A DNA stretch of 64,000 nucleotides from an uncultured Aquitalea sp. (GCF_945957525.1 NZ_CAMFLA010000002.1:1-64000); one strand, 5' to 3'. Positions 34,768 through 45,348 are shown, counted from the stretch's first letter. A program made the numbers and translations. Notes: generated by a model not told the origin, from the sequence alone.

Positions 34768-35937
34768 TTACACCATGCTCGGGTCGGGCTCGAGGCCAAG
34801 CAGTTCGCGGCCGAGGATCTGGGCGCAGACATCGTAGTCGGTGTAGGCGTGCGCCCCGGTCATGTGCGCATCGCGGAACAGCCGCTGGAGTTCATTGCCT
34901 TCCATCCAGCTGGTGGCACCGGCGGCGCTGAACAGCCTGTCCACCGCTTCGATGCACATCTTCACCGCGTAAGCCTGGTTGGTGCGCCAGAACGCCAGCG
35001 TTTCCCGCGTGGGGTAGCGGTGCTGACGGCCGTGCTCGGCATGGTCTTGCCAGGTTTTCTCCAGCAAGGCGCGCGCAGCGGCCACTTGATGGGTGGATTC
35101 GGCCAGGCGCATCAGCGCCGGCGTGGCCGCGCCAACGCTGGCGCCGGTGTAGGCGCGCACGCGGTTGCGGGTTTTTTCCACAAAGGCGGTCAGCATGCGC
35201 TCGGCCACGCCAAGGCTGATCGCGGCGAAGCCGCTGGCGAAATAAGGCCGGTAGGGCGTGTGGAAAATGTCGCTGTCGGGGTAGAGATTGAAGCCGCTGG
35301 AACGACCTTCCATCATGTCTTTGGCGGCTTCTATGCGGTGATTGGGGATAAAGGCGTTTTCAATCACCAGCGTCTTGGAGCCGCTGCCTTTCATGCCCAT
35401 GGCGAACCAGTTGTCGCGAATCTGGTAATCTGCGCGCGGAATCACGCCAAAGCTGTACACCAGTTCGCCTTCCGCATTCTTGCGTCGCATGCCGACAATG
35501 GCCCACTCGGCGTGGTCGCAACCGCTGCTCCAGCCCATTTCGCCGCTCAGGTACACACCGCCTTCGCCTTCCTCGATCTTGCTGAAGGGCGCGATGCTGC
35601 TGCTGGCGGTGGCGTCCGGGTTGCCGGCCCAGATTTCATCCTGCAGCTTTTGCGAGAACATCGCCAACTGATGGCTGTGGGTGCACAGCAAGCTGAAGGC
35701 CCAGGCGGTGCCGCCGCAAGCGCCGGCCAGTGCGGCTACGCAGTCGGCAAATTCCGGCAGGGAAATCTCCAGTCCGCCATAGCGCTTGGGCTGGAAGGCG
35801 CGGTGCATGCCGATGCCCTTGAGCAGGCCGATGTTTTCGTCCGGCACTTTGCGCTCTTGTTCGGCGCGGTCGGCGTTGGCGGCGATAGCGGGCAGGATGG
35901 CCCGGAGTTTTTCCAGCAGCGGGTTGTTTGTTGTCAT
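34768..35937 (-). CDS. 4-hydroxyphenylacetate 3-hydroxylase, oxygenase component (C2 type)
   Basis: A 389-residue protein of acyl-CoA-dehydrogenase fold, as in the C2 oxygenase of Acinetobacter HPAH and the HsaA/NphA group, and unlike the HpaB family. Seen: RYGGLEISLPEFADC, GSSGC-like active loop (GWSSGCDHAEWAIVG) and the C-terminal VHDL-like region DYDVCAQILGRELLG. It uses reduced FMN and O2 to convert 4-hydroxyphenylacetate to homoprotocatechuate, the hpa ring-cleavage substrate. It has a ribosome site GGAGTGGAGAG. An operator and an activator-type box lie upstream (36011, 36168). Confidence 0.87.
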   Translation of the reverse strand: MTTNNPLLEKLRAILPAIAANADRAEQERKVPDENIGLLKGIGMHRAFQPKRYGGLEISLPEFADCVAALAGACGGTAWAFSLLCTHSHQLAMFSQKLQDEIWAGNPDATASSSIAPFSKIEEGEGGVYLSGEMGWSSGCDHAEWAIVGMRRKNAEGELVYSFGVIPRADYQIRDNWFAMGMKGSGSKTLVIENAFIPNHRIEAAKDMMEGRSSGFNLYPDSDIFHTPYRPYFASGFAAISLGVAERMLTAFVEKTRNRVRAYTGASVGAATPALMRLAESTHQVAAARALLEKTWQDHAEHGRQHRYPTRETLAFWRTNQAYAVKMCIEAVDRLFSAAGATSWMEGNELQRLFRDAHMTGAHAYTDYDVCAQILGRELLGLEPDPSMV

Positions 35938-36010
35938 GTCTCTCCACTCCTCTTGATTGATTGCTTTGTATCCGGACGCGCCCTGTGCGGCAGGGCAGGT
36001 TGGTTCGGGT

Positions 36011-36030
36011 ATTTAATGAATAAGTTAAAT
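36011..36030. promoter_or_regulatory. Putative HpaR operator at the hydroxylase promoter
   Basis: On the minus strand, ATTTAAC-N8-TAAAT, with ATTTA/TAAAT ends as inverted repeats. The same 20-base pattern lies at the hpaG1 promoter (46936-46955), in both cases just downstream of the -10. I infer HpaR binding; no binding data are available here. Confidence 0.55.
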
Positions 36031-36167
36031 AATGATGACGGCTTGCTGCGACAGAAAGCACGACCCAAGGCCTGTCACCGGGCCGCCTGAGCGGCGACGT
36101 TGAGAGGCTTGTCTGGGATTATGGGTGGACCATCTGATGTTGAAAATGCAAGTTAGGCAGTGAAACT

Positions 36168-36183
36168 GGTACTTTTCATGGCT
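36168..36183 (+). promoter_or_regulatory. 16-bp box shared by the two hpa promoters (candidate HpaA site)
   Basis: GGTACTTTTCATGGCT, identical to 47171-47186. It lies about 230 bases upstream of the C2 start. HpaA-type AraC proteins activate the hydroxylase genes in enteric bacteria, so this is a good candidate activator site. Confidence 0.5.
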
Positions 36184-36220
36184 TTGCATGCGCTGGTCGC
36201 ACTCTTTCTTCAAGCGGAAA

Positions 36221-36245
36221 AAGAAAAACCGCCAGCGAGGCGGTT
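36221..36245 (-). terminator. Terminator of the MHS transporter gene
   Basis: On the minus strand, AACCGCC-TCGCT-GGCGGTT followed by TTTCTT. Confidence 0.75.
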
Positions 36246-36392
36246 GGGTTTAGAGCGGCTAATAAAAATCAGTTTCACGACTGAGGCAAGGTGCGCCGAT
36301 GCGGGCAGTACTTGAGTATGACCAGTCGGCGCATCGCCGCATCAGGAATTTAGTTGACCGCTCTTATTGCACCGGCCTGGCGAGTGGGCAGT

Positions 36393-37766
36393 TCAGGCTT
36401 GCCTCACCTGACCTTGCCGGTTGCGCAAGCGGACGGGCGATACGGCCTGAGCGGCTTCGTGATCCGGCCCCAGCGGGATATTGCTGCGATCGCGCAGCAA
36501 GAGCGTGGCGATAAAACCTATTGTGGTCATGCCGCCCAGATACAAGGTGACCGAGACCGTGCTTCCGGTGGCGGCAATCAGTGATTTGGCGATCATGGGC
36601 GCGAAGGCACCGCCCAGAATGGCGCCGATGGCGTAGGAAATGGAGACGCCGGAGAAGCGGATCGAGGCTGGAAACAGCTCGGCGTAGAAAGCGGATTGCG
36701 CACCGTAGGTGAGGCCGGTGCCGACCGACAGCAGGCACAAGGCCAGCAGTACATTGCCCAAGCTGCCGGTGTCTACCAGCGGGAAAAGCGCAAGCACGCC
36801 CAGTAACTGCACGACGAAGCCGGTGAGGTAGGTGTTGCGGCGGCCGATGCGATCCGACCAGCATCCCGCCAGCCAGGTAAAGGCCAGCCAGACGGCGGAG
36901 GCCGTCGTTACCACCAGCAGCACCGGAGTGCGTGGCAGATGCAGCGGACCGGTGGGGTCGGTGGTGTAGTTCTGGATGAAGCCGCCGGTGGTCATGTAAC
37001 CCACCGCGCTGTTGCCGGCAAACATCAGCGCCGCCAGCAGCACCAGCAGCGCGCGTCGACGGAACAAGTCCAGCACGGGCGTGCGGCTGCCGGCCTTGCG
37101 CGCCTTGATCTCTTCAAATACCGGGCTTTCCTCCACCGAGCGGCGCACCCAGTGGCCGACAAACAGCAGCACGATGCTCAAGAGGAAGGGCACGCGCCAG
37201 CCCCAGTCGAGAAAAGCCTGCCCGGGGGCGATGACGCCGCTCATCAGCGCAAATACGCCGGAGGCCAGCAGCAGCCCGAGCGGCACGCCGATCTGCGGGA
37301 AGGCCCCGTAACGGCCGCGCTGTCCGGCCGGCGCGTGTTCCACCGCCATCAGCACCGCGCCGCCCCATTCGCCGCCTGCCGACAAGCCTTGCACAATGCG
37401 CAGCAATACCAGCGCCACCGGCGCGAGCAAGCCGGCCGAGTCGTAGGTGGGCAGCAGGCCGATCAAGGCGGTGGAGGCGCCCATCATGATGAGGGTGATG
37501 GCCAGAATGGCGCGGCGGCCGATGCGGTCGCCGAAGTGGCCGGCCAGAAACGCGCCCAGCGGGCGGAACAGGAAGCTGACGCCCACCGAGGCAAAGGCGA
37601 TCAGCGTAGCCAACTGTGCGCCGGCCGGCGCGAAAAACAGCTTGTTGAATACCAGGCCGGCGGCGCTGGCGTAAATGAAAAAGTCGTACCACTCCACCGT
37701 GGTGCCGATAATGGTGGCGAAGGCCACCTTGCGCCCGTCACCGGGCCGGGTAGTGCGTTGTTGCAT
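36393..37766 (-). CDS. MHS-family MFS transporter, probable arylacetate uptake
   Basis: A 457-residue protein with 12 membrane helices of the metabolite:H+ symporter group (GTTVEWYDFFIYASAAGLVFN at the start, GHFGDRIGRRAIL between helices 2 and 3, LSAGGEWGGAVLMAVEHAP in helix 4-5). Members carry carboxylates such as alpha-ketoglutarate, shikimate and aromatic acids. Its position between hpaI and the hydroxylase genes suggests 4-hydroxyphenylacetate as substrate; it is not the HpaX type. Ribosome site GAGGAGAA. Confidence 0.82.
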   Translation of the reverse strand: MQQRTTRPGDGRKVAFATIIGTTVEWYDFFIYASAAGLVFNKLFFAPAGAQLATLIAFASVGVSFLFRPLGAFLAGHFGDRIGRRAILAITLIMMGASTALIGLLPTYDSAGLLAPVALVLLRIVQGLSAGGEWGGAVLMAVEHAPAGQRGRYGAFPQIGVPLGLLLASGVFALMSGVIAPGQAFLDWGWRVPFLLSIVLLFVGHWVRRSVEESPVFEEIKARKAGSRTPVLDLFRRRALLVLLAALMFAGNSAVGYMTTGGFIQNYTTDPTGPLHLPRTPVLLVVTTASAVWLAFTWLAGCWSDRIGRRNTYLTGFVVQLLGVLALFPLVDTGSLGNVLLALCLLSVGTGLTYGAQSAFYAELFPASIRFSGVSISYAIGAILGGAFAPMIAKSLIAATGSTVSVTLYLGGMTTIGFIATLLLRDRSNIPLGPDHEAAQAVSPVRLRNRQGQVRQA

Positions 37767-37802
37767 GTCGTTCTCCTCTATATGTGGTAAGCGTTGCCGA
37801 CG

Positions 37803-37825
37803 GCATCCGTTTGTGCGCCGGATGC
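37803..37825. other. Hairpin between hpaI and the MHS gene
   Basis: GCATCCG and CGGATGC form a 7-bp stem with a nine-base loop and no T tract. It may be an mRNA processing or stabilising element. Confidence 0.3.
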
Positions 37826-38016
37826 GTCCGCTGCTTCAAACGCCGGACGAGCGCCGGCCGGCCGCGCGAATTGTTGTTGTTGCGCTGCCTGTTTTCCTCC
37901 TGGCGGGTGCGTGGTCGTCGCAGTCCGCCGGAAGGGTATCAACCGGGCAGAACCGGCCCGGCCAAGCCAGCGAGTGGTGTCGCTGGTCTGCGCCGGGTGG
38001 AACTTGCCGCGTCGGA

Positions 38017-38817
<801 letters not shown>

Positions 38818-38827
38818 GGCGGTCTCC

Positions 38828-39631
38828 TCAGACAAAGCGGCAGCTGACGGCGCCGAGCGGGCCGTAATCCACATGGAAGGTATCGCCCGGGCGCGCAGCC
38901 ACGGGCCGGGTGAAAGAGCCGCCCAGAATCACTTGCCCAGGCTGCAGGCTCACATCAAACGGGGCCAGCTTGTTGGCAAGCCAGGCCACGCCATTGGCCG
39001 GGTGGTTCAGCACGGCGGCGGCCACGCCGGACTCCTCGATGACGCCGTTGCGGTACATCAGTGCCGACACCCAGCGCAAATCCACTTCGGACGGGCGCAC
39101 CGGGCGGCCGCCCATCACCACGCCGGCGTTGGCGGCGTTGTCGGAAATGGTGTCGAACACCTTGCGCGGCCGGCCGCTGGCCGGGTCGATGGACTGGCTG
39201 CGGGCATCGATGATCTCCAGCGCCGGAATGACGAATTCGGCGGCGTTGTAAACATCGAACAAGGTGATGCCGGGGCCCTTGAGTTCCTTGCCCAGAATGA
39301 AGGCCAGCTCCACTTCCACGCGCGGCACGATGAAGCGACCGGCCGGAATGTCGCCGCCGTCGCTGAAGAACATGTCGTCCAGCAGGGTGCCGTAGTCCGG
39401 CTCGTCGATTTGCGAGGACATTTGCATGGCGCGCGAGGTCAGGCCGATCTTGTGGCCTTTCACCACCCGGCCTTCGGCCAACTTCATGTCCACCCAGCAG
39501 CGCTGGATGGCGTAGGCGTCCTCGATGGTGATGTCGGGGTGATCGAGGGAAATCTGGCGGATCTGCACCCGCTCGCGTTCGGCCTTGTGCAGGCGGCGGG
39601 CGGTGGATTCGATGATGTCCTGGCTCAGCAT
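38828..39631 (-). CDS. hpaH: 2-oxo-hept-4-ene-1,7-dioate hydratase
   Basis: A 267-residue hydratase of the FAH-like MhpD/HpaH family ([29 protein letters not shown], then [11 protein letters not shown]). It hydrates the dienoate made by HpaG to the HpaI substrate using a divalent metal. Ribosome site GGGAGAA. Between the succinate-semialdehyde dehydrogenase and hpaI genes with short gaps. Confidence 0.93.
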   Translation of the reverse strand: MLSQDIIESTARRLHKAERERVQIRQISLDHPDITIEDAYAIQRCWVDMKLAEGRVVKGHKIGLTSRAMQMSSQIDEPDYGTLLDDMFFSDGGDIPAGRFIVPRVEVELAFILGKELKGPGITLFDVYNAAEFVIPALEIIDARSQSIDPASGRPRKVFDTISDNAANAGVVMGGRPVRPSEVDLRWVSALMYRNGVIEESGVAAAVLNHPANGVAWLANKLAPFDVSLQPGQVILGGSFTRPVAARPGDTFHVDYGPLGAVSCRFV

Positions 39632-39654
39632 GGGGTTCTCCCTTGGGGTAAGGC

Positions 39655-41115
39655 TCAGGCGTTGAGGCCGCCGAAGCAGAGGTATTTGATTTCCATGAAG
39701 TCCTCCAGCCCGTAACGCGAACCTTCGCGCCCTAGGCCGGATTGCTTGATGCCGCCGAAGGGGGCCGACTCAGTGGAGATCAGCCCTTCATTGATGCCCA
39801 CCATGCCGGCCTCGATGGCCTCCGCTACCCGCCAGACACGGCCGATGTCGCGGCTGTAGAAATAAGCGGCCAGGCCGAATTCGGTGGCGTTGGCCAGCCG
39901 GATGGCGTCGGCCTCGTCATGGAAACGGAAGAGCGGGGCCACCGGGCCGAAGGTTTCCTCGCGGGCCACCAGCATGTGTTCGGTGACGCCGGTCAGCACC
40001 GTGGGCTGGAAGAAGTTGCCGCCCAGCGCGTGCGGCGCGCCGCCGGCGAGTACCTGCGCGCCCTGGCGCACGGCGTCGTCGATGTGTTCCGCAACCTTGG
40101 CTACGGCGCGCGCGTTGATCAGCGGGCCTTGCTGCATCGGGCCGCTGTCGGCCGGGCCGACGGCCAGCCCGCGCACCGCTTCGGCCAACCTGGCGGCGAA
40201 GGCGTCGTAGATGCCGTCCTGCACCAGCAGGCGGTTGGCGCAGACGCAGGTCTGCCCGGTGTTGCGAAACTTGGAAGCCAGCGCGCCGGCTACGGCGGCA
40301 TCCAGATCGGCGTCGTCAAACACGATGAAGGGCGCATTGCCGCCCAGCTCCAGCCCGAGTTTTTTCACGGTGTCCGCGCACTGGGCCATCAGCAGTTTGC
40401 CGATGCGGGTGGAACCGGTGAAAGACAGTTTGCGCACCGCCGGGTGGCGGGTGAGCTCGCCGCCGATGTCGGCTGCGCGCTCGCCTGTCACGATATTGAA
40501 AACCCCGGCCGGCAAGCCGGCGCGTTCCGCCAGCGCTGCCAGCGCCAGTGCGGACAAGGGGGTTTCCGCCGCCGGTTTCACCACCACCGTACAGCCGGCG
40601 GCCAGCGCCGGCCCGGCCTTGCGGGTGATCATGGCGTTGGGGAAGTTCCACGGCGTGATGGCCGCCACCACACCAACCGGTTGCTTGATGGTGAGCAGGC
40701 GTTTGTCGTCGAAAGGGCTGGGGATGACGTCGCCGTAGGCGCGTTTGGCCTCTTCGGCAAACCATTCGATGAAGCTGGCCCCGTAGGCGATTTCCCCCCG
40801 GCTCTCGGCTAGCGGCTTGCCTTGCTCGGCGCTGAGCAGGGCGGCAAGGTCGTCCTGATGGCTCAGGATCAGCTCGAACCAGCGGCGCAGCAGTTGCGAG
40901 CGGTTTTTTGCCGGCAGGGCCCGCCAGGCCGGCAGCGCCGCTTCGGCCGCTTCAATGGCGCGGCGAGTGTCGTCGGCGCCCAGCGAGGCCACTTCGGCCA
41001 ACAGCGCGCCGGATGCGGGATTGTGCACGGCGAACGCCGCGCCGTCGGCGGCTGCGGTCCAGCGGCCATCGATATAAGCCTGCTGTTTCAGCAGGGTGGG
41101 GTCGGAAAGATGCAT
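39655..41115 (-). CDS. gabD: Succinate-semialdehyde dehydrogenase
   Basis: A 486-residue aldehyde dehydrogenase ([25 protein letters not shown], catalytic Glu in [12 protein letters not shown], catalytic Cys in [11 protein letters not shown]). It is most like GabD. Within this operon it would oxidise succinic semialdehyde, the HpaI product, to succinate, so the locus encodes the route from 4-hydroxyphenylacetate into the TCA cycle. It lies 10 bases after the exporter gene. Confidence 0.88.
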   Translation of the reverse strand: MHLSDPTLLKQQAYIDGRWTAAADGAAFAVHNPASGALLAEVASLGADDTRRAIEAAEAALPAWRALPAKNRSQLLRRWFELILSHQDDLAALLSAEQGKPLAESRGEIAYGASFIEWFAEEAKRAYGDVIPSPFDDKRLLTIKQPVGVVAAITPWNFPNAMITRKAGPALAAGCTVVVKPAAETPLSALALAALAERAGLPAGVFNIVTGERAADIGGELTRHPAVRKLSFTGSTRIGKLLMAQCADTVKKLGLELGGNAPFIVFDDADLDAAVAGALASKFRNTGQTCVCANRLLVQDGIYDAFAARLAEAVRGLAVGPADSGPMQQGPLINARAVAKVAEHIDDAVRQGAQVLAGGAPHALGGNFFQPTVLTGVTEHMLVAREETFGPVAPLFRFHDEADAIRLANATEFGLAAYFYSRDIGRVWRVAEAIEAGMVGINEGLISTESAPFGGIKQSGLGREGSRYGLEDFMEIKYLCFGGLNA

Positions 41116-41125
41116 GCTGGCTTGC

Positions 41126-42340
41126 TCACAAAGTGGCGGAGGCGTGCGGCGACGCCTTCCTGGGTGAAGGGGACAGGCTTAGCGCCAGCCGGCTGCCCAC
41201 GCAGCACACGGCCACTGCCAGACACATGGCGCGCGGGGTGCCGTCCTGACGCAGGGCCACCAGCGCGCTGGCCGCCATGCCGAAGCCGAACTGGCCGCTC
41301 ACCGCCAGCGCCATGGCCGCGCCGACGCGCGTTTCATGCAGTTGCAGCAGCCTGGCCATGCAATTGGGGCCGATGGAGCCGGTCAGGCCTACGGTGAGTA
41401 GTAGCGGCAGTACGACTGCAGGCAGCGAGCCGCCGCTGAATCCCCATAGCGCGAGGCCGGCCAGCGCCGCCGTGCCGGTTTGCCAGCGCAGCAGACGGTC
41501 TGCGCCCACCTCCTGGCATAGCCGCCTGTTGAGCAGGGTGAGCAGCATCACCGAGGCGATGTTGAGGCCGAACAGCCAGCCATAACGCTGCGGCGAGACG
41601 CCGAAGTAATCGATGTAAACAAAGGGCGAGCCGGTGATGAAGGCGAACATGCCGCCAAAAATCAGCCCATTGGCCAGCAGGTAGGCTAGCGAACGCCGGT
41701 CGCTCAGCAAGAGACCGTAAGCGCCAAAGGCCACCAGCGCGCCGGTCTTGTCGCGGCGCTCGGCCGGCAGGCTTTCCGGCAGCAGCCGCCAGACCAGCGC
41801 CAGATTGGCTGCGCCAAACAGGGCCAGCGCAAGAAACAAGGCGCGCCAGCCGGCAGCAGCCAGTAGCCAGCCGCCAATCAGCGGGGCCAGCAGGGGCGCC
41901 AGCATGGTGACCAGATGCAGCAGCGATAGCACCGGGGCCGCGCAATCCAGAGGGTAAAGATCGCGCACCATGGCGCGGGCCATCACGCTTCCGGCGCCGC
42001 CGCCCAGGGCCTGCAAGAAACGCAGCAGGATCAGCTGGCTTGCGCTGTCCGCCAAGGCGCAGCCCAGGTTGCAGGCGATGTACAGCGCCATGCCGCCCAG
42101 CAGCAGCGGACGTCGGCCGAAGCGGTCGGACAGTGGGCCGTAGACCAGCATGCCCAGGCAGAATCCCGCGAGAAAGCCGCCGATGGTCAGCTGCGCCAGC
42201 GCGGCGGACACCCCAAGCGAGGCGGCGATGCGCGGCAGCGCCGGCAGGTACATGTCGATCGACAAGGGGCCGAAGGCCACCAGCGAACCGAGTAGGCCGA
42301 TCAGCCAGGGGGCGGGCGCGGAGCGGGACAGGGCAGTCAT
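41126..42340 (-). CDS. Bcr/CflA-type MFS efflux protein inside the hpa operon
   Basis: A 404-residue, 12-helix MFS drug-resistance transporter (LSIDMYLPALPRIA at helix 1, YGPLSDRFGRRPLLLGG at loop 2-3, RFLQALGGGAGSVMARAMVRDLY at helix 4). It lies 12 bases after hpaF and 10 before gabD, so it must be in the operon. An exporter here may relieve toxicity of catechol or semialdehyde intermediates, or may carry substrate; this is inferred only from position. Confidence 0.82.
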   Translation of the reverse strand: MTALSRSAPAPWLIGLLGSLVAFGPLSIDMYLPALPRIAASLGVSAALAQLTIGGFLAGFCLGMLVYGPLSDRFGRRPLLLGGMALYIACNLGCALADSASQLILLRFLQALGGGAGSVMARAMVRDLYPLDCAAPVLSLLHLVTMLAPLLAPLIGGWLLAAAGWRALFLALALFGAANLALVWRLLPESLPAERRDKTGALVAFGAYGLLLSDRRSLAYLLANGLIFGGMFAFITGSPFVYIDYFGVSPQRYGWLFGLNIASVMLLTLLNRRLCQEVGADRLLRWQTGTAALAGLALWGFSGGSLPAVVLPLLLTVGLTGSIGPNCMARLLQLHETRVGAAMALAVSGQFGFGMAASALVALRQDGTPRAMCLAVAVCCVGSRLALSLSPSPRKASPHASATL

Positions 42341-42352
42341 GACGGGGCCGGC

Positions 42353-42739
42353 TCAGTCTTTGCGAAAGCGCTGGTGGACGTTGTTGTGCTTGTAGCTCAA
42401 CACTGGGTCCAGCTCGCTCAGCTCGAAAGTGAGGGCCAGGTAGCGGGTGTCGAACAAGGGTTGGAAGTGCGCCTTGATGATGGCGAACAGCCCTTGCGCC
42501 GTGCGCTCCCGTTCTTCAAAGCTGCGGCCGTGGCCAATCTTGAGCGACATGTGCACGAAGGCGTAATCCGCGCCGGCATCTGCCATGCGCCAGGTGTCCA
42601 GCCAGACGGCGCGGCTGCGGATGCCGGCCAGCGGGTAAAGGCCGGTGCCGACCAGAAATTCGTGCGCTTTGGCAAACAGGCCGGGCAGGTCGGCCTCGGC
42701 GCGGATGTTGTCCGTGCATTCGACGATGAAGTGCGGCAT
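42353..42739 (-). CDS. hpaF: 5-carboxymethyl-2-hydroxymuconate delta-isomerase
   Basis: A 128-residue protein of the tautomerase superfamily. Start MPHFIVECTDN provides the catalytic N-terminal proline. It isomerises 5-carboxymethyl-2-hydroxymuconate to the oxo form. Normal family length (~126). Ribosome site GGAGACC; long upstream frame is not coding. Confidence 0.93.
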   Translation of the reverse strand: MPHFIVECTDNIRAEADLPGLFAKAHEFLVGTGLYPLAGIRSRAVWLDTWRMADAGADYAFVHMSLKIGHGRSFEERERTAQGLFAIIKAHFQPLFDTRYLALTFELSELDPVLSYKHNNVHQRFRKD

Positions 42740-42874
42740 GGGCGGTCTCCTTGCGGCATGCGGCGCTTGCTGGGCAGGCACCGGGTGTAACGATGGAAGG
42801 CGTTGTCGCGGCGCGCGCGTTTCCCGCACGGCCGGCGGCCGGGCATAAAGCAAGCGGAAAAGAGGCGGGCGCGA

Positions 42875-42899
42875 CGGGCAGCGGCAGGACCGCTGCCCG
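42875..42899. other. Strong hairpin between hpaD and hpaF
   Basis: CGGGCAGCGG and CCGCTGCCCG make a perfect 10-bp stem with a five-base loop and no T tract. It lies 8 bases past the hpaD stop in a 167-base gap and could protect the upstream message or cause partial termination. Confidence 0.45.
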
Positions 42900-42906
42900 C
42901 GAGGAT

Positions 42907-43755
42907 TTATACCGGCAGCACCACGTTGATCTGGCCGGTGCCGGAACTGCCGAAGTAGGGCGTGATCACTTCGGCCTGGCCCCGGTATTCATCCCAGCCC
43001 AGCGCGCCCAGCAGCATGGCGGTGTCGTGCATGAAGCCCTCGCCGTGGCACTTGTCGGCGTACTCCGGCAACATGGCGCAGAAGGTTTTCCAGTCGCCGC
43101 GACGCCACATGTCGATTACTTCGTGGTCCATGGTTTCCAGGAAGGGGCTCCACACCTTGTGCAGGTATTGCTCGGCCACGCCGTTCTGGGCGAAGCGATG
43201 CGACAGCGAGCCGCTGGCGAAGAAAGCCACCGTGCCGTCGTACTGCTCTTCCACTGCGCGGCGGAAGGCCGCGCCCAGGGTGGCGCTGTCTTGCAGGTTG
43301 TGCACGGTGCACAGGGCGGACACCGACACCACATTGAAATGGCGATCGGGGTTCATGTAACGCATCGGCACCAGCGTGCCGTACTCCAGCGCCAGGGTGG
43401 TGGTGGCGTGCGCGCGGGTGTGCACGCCCGCGGCGGTGGCCGCTTCGGCCAACAGGCTGCCCAGCGCCGGATTGCCGTCGTATTGGTAGGGCAGGTTCTT
43501 GATGAAGTGTGGCAGCTCGTTGCTGGTGTACACGCCCTCGAAATGCGGCGCGGAGTTGATGTGGTAGCCGGAATTCACCAGCCAGTGGGTGTCGAACACC
43601 ACGATGGTGTCCACGCCCAGTTCGCGACAGCGGCGGCCGATTTCCTTGTGGCCGTCGATGGCGGCTTGCCGGCAACCCTGATGCTGGCCCGGCAACTCCG
43701 ACAAATACATCGACGGTACGTGGGTGATCTTGGCCGCGAGGGCGAGTTTGCCCAT
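42907..43755 (-). CDS. hpaD: 3,4-dihydroxyphenylacetate 2,3-dioxygenase
   Basis: A 282-residue class III extradiol dioxygenase of the LigB family (HpaD/HpcB of E. coli type). Seen: VFDTHWLVNSGYHIN with the metal-binding His, ASGSLSHRF, and a late Glu in GQAEVITPYFG. It opens the homoprotocatechuate ring next to its hydroxyls using Fe(II). Ribosome site GGAG before ATG. Confidence 0.94.
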   Translation of the reverse strand: MGKLALAAKITHVPSMYLSELPGQHQGCRQAAIDGHKEIGRRCRELGVDTIVVFDTHWLVNSGYHINSAPHFEGVYTSNELPHFIKNLPYQYDGNPALGSLLAEAATAAGVHTRAHATTTLALEYGTLVPMRYMNPDRHFNVVSVSALCTVHNLQDSATLGAAFRRAVEEQYDGTVAFFASGSLSHRFAQNGVAEQYLHKVWSPFLETMDHEVIDMWRRGDWKTFCAMLPEYADKCHGEGFMHDTAMLLGALGWDEYRGQAEVITPYFGSSGTGQINVVLPV

Positions 43756-43828
43756 TGTTGTCTCCTCTATCTTCTGTCAGGGCAGCGGACTGCCCCGGGT
43801 GGCGGCGGGTGGTTCTTTGCGGGAGGCC

Positions 43829-45289
43829 TTACAGGCCCCAGCGCGGTATGTGGTGACTGCCCATTGAGATGCAGACGTTCTTGATCTCGGTAAACACCTC
43901 AAAACTGTAAGCGCCGCCTTCCCGTCCGGTGCCGGAAGCCTTCACGCCGCCAAAGGGCTGGCGCAGGTCGCGCACGTTCTGACTGTTGATGAATACCATG
44001 CCGGCTTCGATGCCGCGCGCCAGACGGTGCGCCTTGCCGATGTCCTGGGTCCAGATATAGGAGGCCAGGCCGTATTCCACATCATTGGCCAGTCTGAGGG
44101 CTTCCGCCTCGTCCTTGAACTTGAGCAGGCATACCACCGGGCCGAAGATTTCTTCCTGTGCGATTCGCATGCGGTTGTCCACATCGGCAAACACGGTGGG
44201 GCGAATGAACTGGCCTTTTTGCAAGTGCGCGGGCAGGCCTTCCGGGCGTTCCAGGCCGCCGGCCAGCAGCCTCGCGCCTTCTTCCAGGCCGATGCGGATA
44301 TAACCGGTCACCTTGTCGTAGTGCGCGCCGGTAATCATGGAGCCCACCTGGGTGGCCGGGTCTTGCGGATCACCCACGATGAGGCGCTGGGCGCGGCGGG
44401 CAAACTCGGCGACAAACTGGTCGTAGACCGATTCCTGCACAAAGATGCGGCTGCCGGCGGTGCAGCGTTCGCCGTTGAGGGAGAAGATGGTGAAGAGGGC
44501 GGCGTCTAGGGCGCGGTCCAGGTCGGCGTCGTCGAAAATCAGCACTGGCGATTTGCCGCCCAGCTCCATCGAGTACTTCTTGATGCCGGCGCTTTGCATG
44601 ATCCTGCGGCCGGTGGCGGTGCCGCCGGTGAAGGACACCGCGCGCACGTCCGGGTGGCGCACCAGCGCGTCGCCGGCGGTGGCGCCATATCCCTGCACCA
44701 CGTTGAACACGCCTTCGGGAATGCCGGCTTCCTGCGCCAGACGGCCCAGCTCATTGGCGGTCAGCGGCGACAGCTCGGACATCTTCAAGACGGCGGTGTT
44801 GCCCAGCGCAAGGCAGGGTGCGGTTTTCCAGGTGGCGGTCATGAAAGGCACGTTCCATGGCGACACCAGGCCGCACACGCCTACCGGCTGGTACAGCGTG
44901 TAGTTGAGCATGCTGTCGTCCACCGGATAGCTGTGGCCGTCCATGCGGGTACACACCTCGGCGAAGAAATCGAAGTTGTGCGAGGCGCGCGGAATCAGCA
45001 CATTGCGCGTCTGGTGGATGGGCAGGCCGGTGTCCAGCGTTTCCAGCTCGGCCAGTCGCGGCACATTCTTGTCGATCAGTTCGCCCAGCCGGCGCATCAG
45101 GCGGGCCCGTTCCTTGGCCGGGGTGGCCGCCCACTTGGGAAAGGCGGCCTTGGCGGCGGCCACTGCGGCGTTGATTTCTTCCGCGCCGCCGCTGGCCACT
45201 TCGCCCAGCGCTTCGCCGGTGGCCGGGTTGTAATTGGTGAAGGTGTCGCGGCTTTCCACTTCTCGGCCGTTGATCCAGTGTTTGATCAT
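43829..45289 (-). CDS. hpaE: 5-carboxymethyl-2-hydroxymuconate semialdehyde dehydrogenase
   Basis: A 486-residue aldehyde dehydrogenase of normal HpaE length. Starts MIKHWINGREVESRDTF; motifs SPWNVPFMTATWK, FTGGTATGRRI, MELGGKSPVLIF, and catalytic Cys in LNGERCTAGSR. It oxidises the HpaD ring-cleavage product with NAD. Third gene of the hpaG1 operon. Confidence 0.95.
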   Translation of the reverse strand: MIKHWINGREVESRDTFTNYNPATGEALGEVASGGAEEINAAVAAAKAAFPKWAATPAKERARLMRRLGELIDKNVPRLAELETLDTGLPIHQTRNVLIPRASHNFDFFAEVCTRMDGHSYPVDDSMLNYTLYQPVGVCGLVSPWNVPFMTATWKTAPCLALGNTAVLKMSELSPLTANELGRLAQEAGIPEGVFNVVQGYGATAGDALVRHPDVRAVSFTGGTATGRRIMQSAGIKKYSMELGGKSPVLIFDDADLDRALDAALFTIFSLNGERCTAGSRIFVQESVYDQFVAEFARRAQRLIVGDPQDPATQVGSMITGAHYDKVTGYIRIGLEEGARLLAGGLERPEGLPAHLQKGQFIRPTVFADVDNRMRIAQEEIFGPVVCLLKFKDEAEALRLANDVEYGLASYIWTQDIGKAHRLARGIEAGMVFINSQNVRDLRQPFGGVKASGTGREGGAYSFEVFTEIKNVCISMGSHHIPRWGL

Positions 45290-45348
45290 GATGTTTTTCC
45301 TGTTGGTGGCCCGCGCGGACAAGGCGGGGCGGTGAGGTGTTGTCCGTT

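Larger units (their letters stand above)
35938..36392. promoter_or_regulatory. Control region of the C2-C1 hydroxylase operon
   Basis: No gene. From the C2 start outward it holds a 20-bp operator-like palindrome (36011-36030) with a weak -35/-10 (TTTCTG-N17-CATTAT on the minus strand), the 16-bp box at 36168, the terminator of the MHS transporter gene (36227), and a loose inverted repeat around 36293-36341. Confidence 0.6.
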
